Part shown: one piece after another, positions 22,201 to 28,422 of the stretch | How positions within the stretch are numbered: the first letter of the stretch is position 1 | Layout: every line of letters begins with the position of its first letter | DNA from: Nymphaea colorata | Taxonomy: Eukaryota; Streptophyta; Magnoliopsida; Nymphaeales; Nymphaeaceae | NCBI RefSeq assembly: GCF_008831285.2 | Contig: NW_022205273.1 | Span: forward strand, 1-28,422 | DNA: 28,422 nt | Direction: 5' to 3' | Position numbers and translations under genes: made by a program | The notes under the pieces: generated by a model | The model's input: the letters and a program-made list of their open reading frames with translations, nothing else | Database searches by the model: none | Told to the model about the DNA's origin: nothing

Positions 22201-25200
22201 GTACTAACAAGTTAAAAACATTCAATTAAATATGTGTGATCAAATGAATCGCTTAAATCCCACTCGTGTTTATACGAACAACTGATTTCAATCGCTTATA
22301 TCGCGTACTATAAATGTAACGACAAGTTGAATTACTAGGGATGAAACTAATGCATAGATTCCATTTTTAACTGTATGAACTGGATTTAAATCGTTCTTTA
22401 TAGAAGTAATAAACAGTGAAACACATTAGGTTAACTATAAGGGATCAATTGAATGACTTGAATCACAAACTAATGCGTGAATGTGCTTAAAGATGCATGT
22501 TGAATGATTTAGTGGAATGAAATTACAGGCTTGTATGAACATAAATGACATTTAAGTTATTTACTTGCTGTATTTCAGTTAATATAACGTGTTTCGCTTG
22601 TTATTACATCTATAACGAATGATTTCAATGGTTCAAACTAAAAGTTTGTACGAAAAAATGAGATTCACGTCATTCGTTTGATCGCTTATCATTAGCCTAA
22701 TGCGTTTCACTTGTTATTACATGTACAATGATTGATTTTGTTGATTGAAATCACAAGTTCAAATGGATGCAAGTGGGATCTACGCATTAGTTTGATCTCT
22801 TGTAGTCAATCCAATGAGTTGAACTTGTAGTTACATCAATAGTAAGGATCTAATGAATTGAAATCACAAGTTTGTATCAATACGAGTGGGATTTAAGCGA
22901 TTCATCTGAGCACGCATATTTCATTGAATGTGATTAACATGTTGCTACATCCACGTTGAAAGATTTAGTGGATTTAAATCACAAGTTTGCATGAAAATGA
23001 ACAAAATTCAAGTGGTTCATTTGCTCTTTTATAGTTAATCTAATGTGTTTCACTTGTTATTACATGTATAAGTAACGATTTAAATGATTGAAATCACCAA
23101 TTCATATGGACACAAATCTGATGTATAGATTAGTTTGATGCTTGTAGTTAGTCCAATAAGTAGAACTTTTTGTTTATTGAATTAAGTAAAAGGGGTCAAA
23201 CAAAAGCATAGATCCCACTTGTATCCATATGAACTTGTGATTTCAATCATTTAAATCGTTCATTACACATGTAATAACAAGTGAAACACATTAGATTAAA
23301 TATAGGGGAGCAAATTAACGACTTGAATCTTATTCATTCTCATACAAACTTGTGATTTCGATCAACTAAATCATTCAAAATGGATGTACTAACAAGTTAA
23401 AAACATTCAATTAAATATGTGTGATCAAATGAATCGCTTAAATCCCACTCGTGTTTATACGAACAACTGATTTCAATCGCTTATATCGCGTACTATAAAT
23501 GTAACGACAAGTTGAATTACTAGGGATGAAACTAATGCATAGATTCCATTTTTGTATAACTGGTGATTTAAATCGTTCTTTATAGAAGTAATAAACAGTG
23601 AAACACATTAGGTTAACTATAAGGGATCAATTGAATGACTTGAATCACAAACTAATGCGTGAATGTGCTTAAAGATGCATGTTGAATGATTTAGTGGAAT
23701 GAAATTACAGGCTTGTATGAACATAAATGACATTTAAGTTATTTACTTGCTGTATTTCAGTTAATATAACGTGTTTCGCTTGTTATTACATCTATAACGA
23801 ATGATTTCAATGGTTCAAACTAAAAGTTTGTACGAAAAAATGAGATTCACGTCATTCGTTTGATCGCTTATCATTAGCCTAATGCGTTTCACTTGTTATT
23901 ACATGTACAATGATTGATTTTGTTGATTGAAATCACAAGTTCAAATGGATGCAAGTGGGATCTACGCATTAGTTTGATCTCTTGTAGTCAATCCAATGAG
24001 TTGAACTTGTAGTTACATCAATAGTAAGGATCTAATGAATTGAAATCACAAGTTTGTATCAATACGAGTGGGATTTAAGCGATTCATCTGAGCACGCATA
24101 TTTCATTGAATGTGATTAACATGTTGCTACATCCACGTTGAAAGATTTAGTGGATTTAAATCACAAGTTTGCATGAAAATGAACAAAATTCAAGTGGTTC
24201 ATTTGCTCTTTTATAGTTAATCTAATGTGTTTCACTTGTTATTACATGTATAAGTAACGATTTAAATGATTGAAATCACCAATTCATATGGACACAAATC
24301 TGATGTATAGATTAGTTTGATGCTTGTAGTTAGTCCAATAAGTAGAACTTTTTGTTTATTGAATTAAGTAAAAGGGGTCAAACAAAAGCATAGATCCCAC
24401 TTGTATCCATATGAACTTGTGATTTCAATCATTTAAATCGTTCATTACACATGTAATAACAAGTGAAACACATTAGATTAAATATAGGGGAGCAAATTAA
24501 CGACTTGAATCTTATTCATTCTCATACAAACTTGTGATTTCGATCAACTAAATCATTCAAAATGGATGTACTAACAAGTTAAAAACATTCAATTAAATAT
24601 GTGTGATCAAATGAATCGCTTAAATCCCACTCGTGTTTATACGAACAACTGATTTCAATCGCTTATATCGCGTACTATAAATGTAACGACAAGTTGAATT
24701 ACTAGGGATGAAACTAATGCATAGATTCCATTTTTAACTGTATGAACTGGATTTAAATCGTTCTTTATAGAAGTAATAAACAGTGAAACACATTAGGTTA
24801 ACTATAAGGGATCAATTGAATGACTTGAATCACAAACTAATGCGTGAATGTGCTTAAAGATGCATGTTGAATGATTTAGTGGAATGAAATTACAGGCTTG
24901 TATGAACATAAATGACATTTAAGTTATTTACTTGCTGTATTTCAGTTAATATAACGTGTTTCGCTTGTTATTACATCTATAACGAATGATTTCAATGGTT
25001 CAAACTAAAAGTTTGTACGAAAAAATGAGATTCACGTCATTCGTTTGATCGCTTATCATTAGCCTAATGCGTTTCACTTGTTATTACATGTACAATGATT
25101 GATTTTGTTGATTGAAATCACAAGTTCAAATGGATGCAAGTGGGATCTACGCATTAGTTTGATCTCTTGTAGTCAATCCAATGAGTTGAACTTGTAGTTA

Positions 25201-26886
25201 CATCAATAGTAAGGATCTAATGAATTGAAATCACAAGTTTGTATCAATACGAGTGGGATTTAAGCGATTCATCTGAGCACGCATATTTCATTGAATGTGA
25301 TTAACATGTTGCTACATCCACGTTGAAAGATTTAGTGGATTTAAATCACAAGTTTGCATGAAAATGAACAAAATTCAAGTGGTTCATTTGCTCTTTTATA
25401 GTTAATCTAATGTGTTTCACTTGTTATTACATGTATAAGTAACGATTTAAATGATTGAAATCACCAATTCATATGGACACAAATCTGATGTATAGATTAG
25501 TTTGATGCTTGTAGTTAGTCCAATAAGTAGAACTTTTTGTTTATTGAATTAAGTAAAAGGGGTCAAACAAAAGCATAGATCCCACTTGTATCCATATGAA
25601 CTTGTGATTTCAATCATTTAAATCGTTCATTACACATGTAATAACAAGTGAAACACATTAGATTAAATATAGGGGAGCAAATTAACGACTTGAATCTTAT
25701 TCATTCTCATACAAACTTGTGATTTCGATCAACTAAATCATTCAAAATGGATGTACTAACAAGTTAAAAACATTCAATTAAATATGTGTGATCAAATGAA
25801 TCGCTTAAATCCCACTCGTGTTTATACGAACAACTGATTTCAATCGCTTATATCGCGTACTATAAATGTAACGACAAGTTGAATTACTAGGGATGAAACT
25901 AATGCATAGATTCCATTTTTAACTGATGTGATTTAAATCGTTCTTTATAGAAGTAATAAACAGTGAAACACATTAGGTTAACTATAAGGGATCAATTGAA
26001 TGACTTGAATCACAAACTAATGCGTGAATGTGCTTAAAGATGCATGTTGAATGATTTAGTGGAATGAAATTACAGGCTTGTATGAACATAAATGACATTT
26101 AAGTTATTTACTTGCTGTATTTCAGTTAATATAACGTGTTTCGCTTGTTATTACATCTATAACGAATGATTTCAATGGTTCAAACTAAAAGTTTGTACGA
26201 AAAATGAGATTCACGTCATTCGTTTGATCGCTTATCATTAGCCTAATGCGTTTCACTTGTTATTACATGTACAATGATTGATTTTGTTGATTGAAATCAC
26301 AAGTTCAAATGGATGCAAGTGGGATCTACGCATTAGTTTGATCTCTTGTAGTCAATCCAATGAGTTGAACTTGTAGTTACATCAATAGTAAGGATCTAAT
26401 GAATTGAAATCACAAGTTTGTATCAATACGAGTGGGATTTAAGCGATTCATCTGAGCACGCATATTTCATTGAATGTGATTAACATGTTGCTACATCCAC
26501 GTTGAAAGATTTAGTGGATTTAAATCACAAGTTTGCATGAAAATGAACAAAATTCAAGTGGTTCATTTGCTCTTTTATAGTTAATCTAATGTGTTTCACT
26601 TGTTATTACATGTATAAGTAACGATTTAAATGATTGAAATCACCAATTCATATGGACACAAATCTGATGTATAGATTAGTTTGATGCTTGTAGTTAGTCC
26701 AATAAGTAGAACTTTTTGTTTTATTGAATTAAGTAAAAGGGGTCAAACAAAAGCATAGATCCCACTTGTATCCATATGAACTTGTGATTTCAATCATTTA
26801 AATCGTTCATTACACATGTAATAACAAGTGAAACACATTAGATTAAATATAGGGGAGCAAATTAACGACTTGAATCTTATTCATTC
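16243..26886. repeat. Nine near-identical right-subfamily units
   Basis: Units of 1175-1186 bp start at 16243, 17418, 18602, 19788, 20970, 22155, 23340, 24522 and 25707. They are nearly identical over most of their length. Length differences concentrate at two places: the AACTG-containing stretch about 215 bp into the unit, and the T-rich stretch AGTAGAACTTTTTG with its neighbours about 1000 bp into the unit. Single-base losses elsewhere are few, for example CACAAATTGATG near 20745 and CGAAAAATGAG near 26200. This is a second, separately homogenised block of the family. Confidence 0.92.
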
Positions 26887-28293
26887 TCATACAAACTTGT
26901 GATTTCGATCAACTAAATCATTCAAAATGGATGTACTAACAAGTTAAAAACATTCAATTAAATATGTGTGATCAAATGAATCGCTTAAATCCCACTCGTG
27001 TTTATACGAACAACTGATTTCAATCGCTTATATCGCGTACTATAAATGTAACGACAAGTTGAATTACTAGGGATGAAACTAATGCATAGATTCCATTTTT
27101 AACTGGTGATTTAAATCGTTCTTTATAGAAGTAATAAACAGTGAAACACATTAGGTTAACTATAAGGATCAATTGAATGACTTGAATCACAAACTAATGC
27201 GTGAATGTGCTTAAAGATGCATGTTGAATGATTTAGTGGAATGAAATTACAGGCTTGTATGAACATAAATGACATTTAAGTTATTTACTTGCTGTATTTC
27301 AGTTAATATAACGTGTTTCGCTTGTTATTACATCTATAACGAATGATTTCAATGGTTCAAACTAAAAGTTTGTACGAAAAAATGAGATTCACGTCATTCG
27401 TTTGATCGCTTATCATTAGCCTAATGCGTTTCACTTGTTATTACATGTACAATGATTGATTTTGTTGATTGAAATCACAAGTTCAAATGGATGCAAGTGG
27501 GATCTACGCATTAGTTTGATCTCTTGTAGTCAATCCAATGAGTTGAACTTGTAGTTACATCAATAGTAAGGATCTAATGAATTGAAATCACAAGTTTGTA
27601 TCAATACGAGTGGGATTTAAGCGATTCATCTGAGCACGCATATTTCATTGAATGTGATTAACATGTTGCTACATCCACGTTGAAAGATTTAGTGGATTTA
27701 AATCACAAGTTTGCATGAAAATGAACAAAATTCAAGTGGTTCATTTGCTCTTTTATAGTTAATCTAATGTGTTTCACTTGTTATTACATGTATAAGTAAC
27801 GATTTAAATGATTGAAATCACCAATTCATATGGACACAATCTGATGTATAGATTAGTTTGATGCTTGTAGTTAGTCCAATAAGTAGAACTTTTTGTTTTA
27901 TTGAATTAAGTAAAGGGGTCAAACAAAGCATAGATCCACTTGTATCATAGAACTGTGAAAAATTCAAGTGGTTCATTTGCTCTTTTATAGTTAATCAATG
28001 TGTTTCACTTGTTATTACATGTATAAGTAACGATTTAAATGATTGAAATCACCAATTCATATGGACACAAATCTGATGTATAGATTAGTTTGATGCTTGT
28101 AGTTAGTCCAATAAGTAGAAATTTTTGTTTCATTGAATTAAGTAAAGGGTTCAAACAAAAGCATAGATCCCACTTGTATCCATATGAACTTGTGATTTCA
28201 ATCATTTAAAACGTTCATTACCATGTAATAACAAGTGAAACACATTAGATTAAATATAGGGGAGGAAATTAACGACTTGAATCTTATTCATTC
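26887..28293. repeat. Aberrant 1407-bp satellite unit with internal duplication
   Basis: The unit runs normally from 26887 to about 27955, then jumps back. AAAATTCAAGTGGTTCATTT occurs at 27727 and again at 27959, a 232-bp step, which is two ~115-bp monomers. The second copy then runs to the normal unit end. The junction region (about 27895-27960) also lacks single bases at several sites: ACAAAGCATAGATCCACTT, and TATCATAGAACTGTGAAA where other units read TATCCATATGAACTTGTG. Unequal exchange, template switching, or an assembly error in noisy sequence would each explain it. Confidence 0.85.
27727..28190. repeat. 232-bp two-monomer direct duplication
   Basis: The first copy starts at 27727 and ends about 27958; the second starts at 27959 and continues for the same stretch before the unit resumes its normal order. 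Each copy spans two forward/reverse monomer equivalents across the F-to-R strand-switch point, including the left arm of the 32-bp inverted repeat. In the first copy the right arm is lost, so two left arms are followed by one right arm. Confidence 0.8.
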
Positions 28294-28422
28294 TCATACA
28301 AACTTGTGATTTCGATCAACTAAATCATTCAAAATGGATGTACTAACAAGTTAAAAAACATTCAATTAAATATGTGTGATCAAATGAATCGCTTAAATCC
28401 CACTCGTGTTTATACGAAAAAC
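28294..28422. repeat. Partial satellite unit at the window end
   Basis: The first 129 bases of a further unit, beginning TCATACAAACTTGTGATTTC. The array evidently continues beyond the window. AGTTAAAAAACATTC near 28350 has one more A than other units. Confidence 0.93.

Larger units (their letters stand above)
12786..28422. repeat. Right satellite array, same family, about 13.3 copies
   Basis: The same head-to-tail satellite resumes in the same orientation but at phase 96 of the unit, not at phase 872 where it stopped. Units begin at 13878, 15060, 16243, 17418, 18602, 19788, 20970, 22155, 23340, 24522, 25707, 26887 and 28294. Spacings are 1182, 1183, 1175, 1184, 1186, 1182, 1185, 1185, 1182, 1185, 1180 and 1407. 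Distal units share variants that differ from the left array: CAATCATTTAAATCG, CTTATTCATTC and AGAACTTTTTG. No reading frame of 60 codons or more occurs in it. Confidence 0.97.

Noticed and set aside
1-28422. CENP-B box or telomere-type repeat motifs in the satellite
   Set aside because: I found no convincing match to the CENP-B box core pattern and no run of TTTAGGG or similar telomere repeats, so no centromere or telomere assignment is made from motifs.

Overview
The window is eukaryotic nuclear heterochromatin, most likely from a plant. It is almost entirely one AT-rich tandem satellite with a repeat unit of about 1179 bp. A single non-satellite segment of about 2.5 kb interrupts it (10268-12785). 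I find no protein-coding gene, tRNA, rRNA or CRISPR array. The plant assignment is an inference: it rests on the kilobase-scale satellite and on an inserted segment that looks like a long plant Ty3/Gypsy-type LTR. The sequence does not identify the species.

Layout: 1-10267 is the left array (about 8.7 units). Five consecutive units (1175-7069) are each exactly 1179 bp and read as identical. They are flanked by near-identical units that carry mainly single-base losses (1-1174 and 7070-8244), then by two more diverged units (8245-10267). 10268-12775 is a probable solo LTR (TG...CA, no internal retroelement genes). 12776-12785 is a 10-bp filler that is neither LTR-like nor satellite. 12786-28422 is the right array: two diverged units next to the insert, one transitional unit, a long run of near-identical units of 1175-1186 bp, then an aberrant 1407-bp unit with an internal 232-bp duplication, and a truncated last unit.

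The 1179-bp unit is itself a higher-order repeat of about ten diverged monomers of about 115 bp. About six lie in one orientation and about four are inverted, so each unit has two strand-switch points. One consequence is a perfect 32-bp inverted repeat with a spacer of about 200 bp in every complete unit. The left array and the distal right array carry different diagnostic variants (two subfamilies), and the units around the LTR are mosaics of them.

The satellite phase is not continuous across the insert: about 403 bp of one unit (or that plus whole units) is missing, and there is no target-site duplication. This fits a solo LTR produced by recombination between two separate insertions, or an insertion with deletion, better than a clean insertion. 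Several small length variants fall in homopolymers or at two fixed hotspots and may be consensus errors of a long-read assembly.
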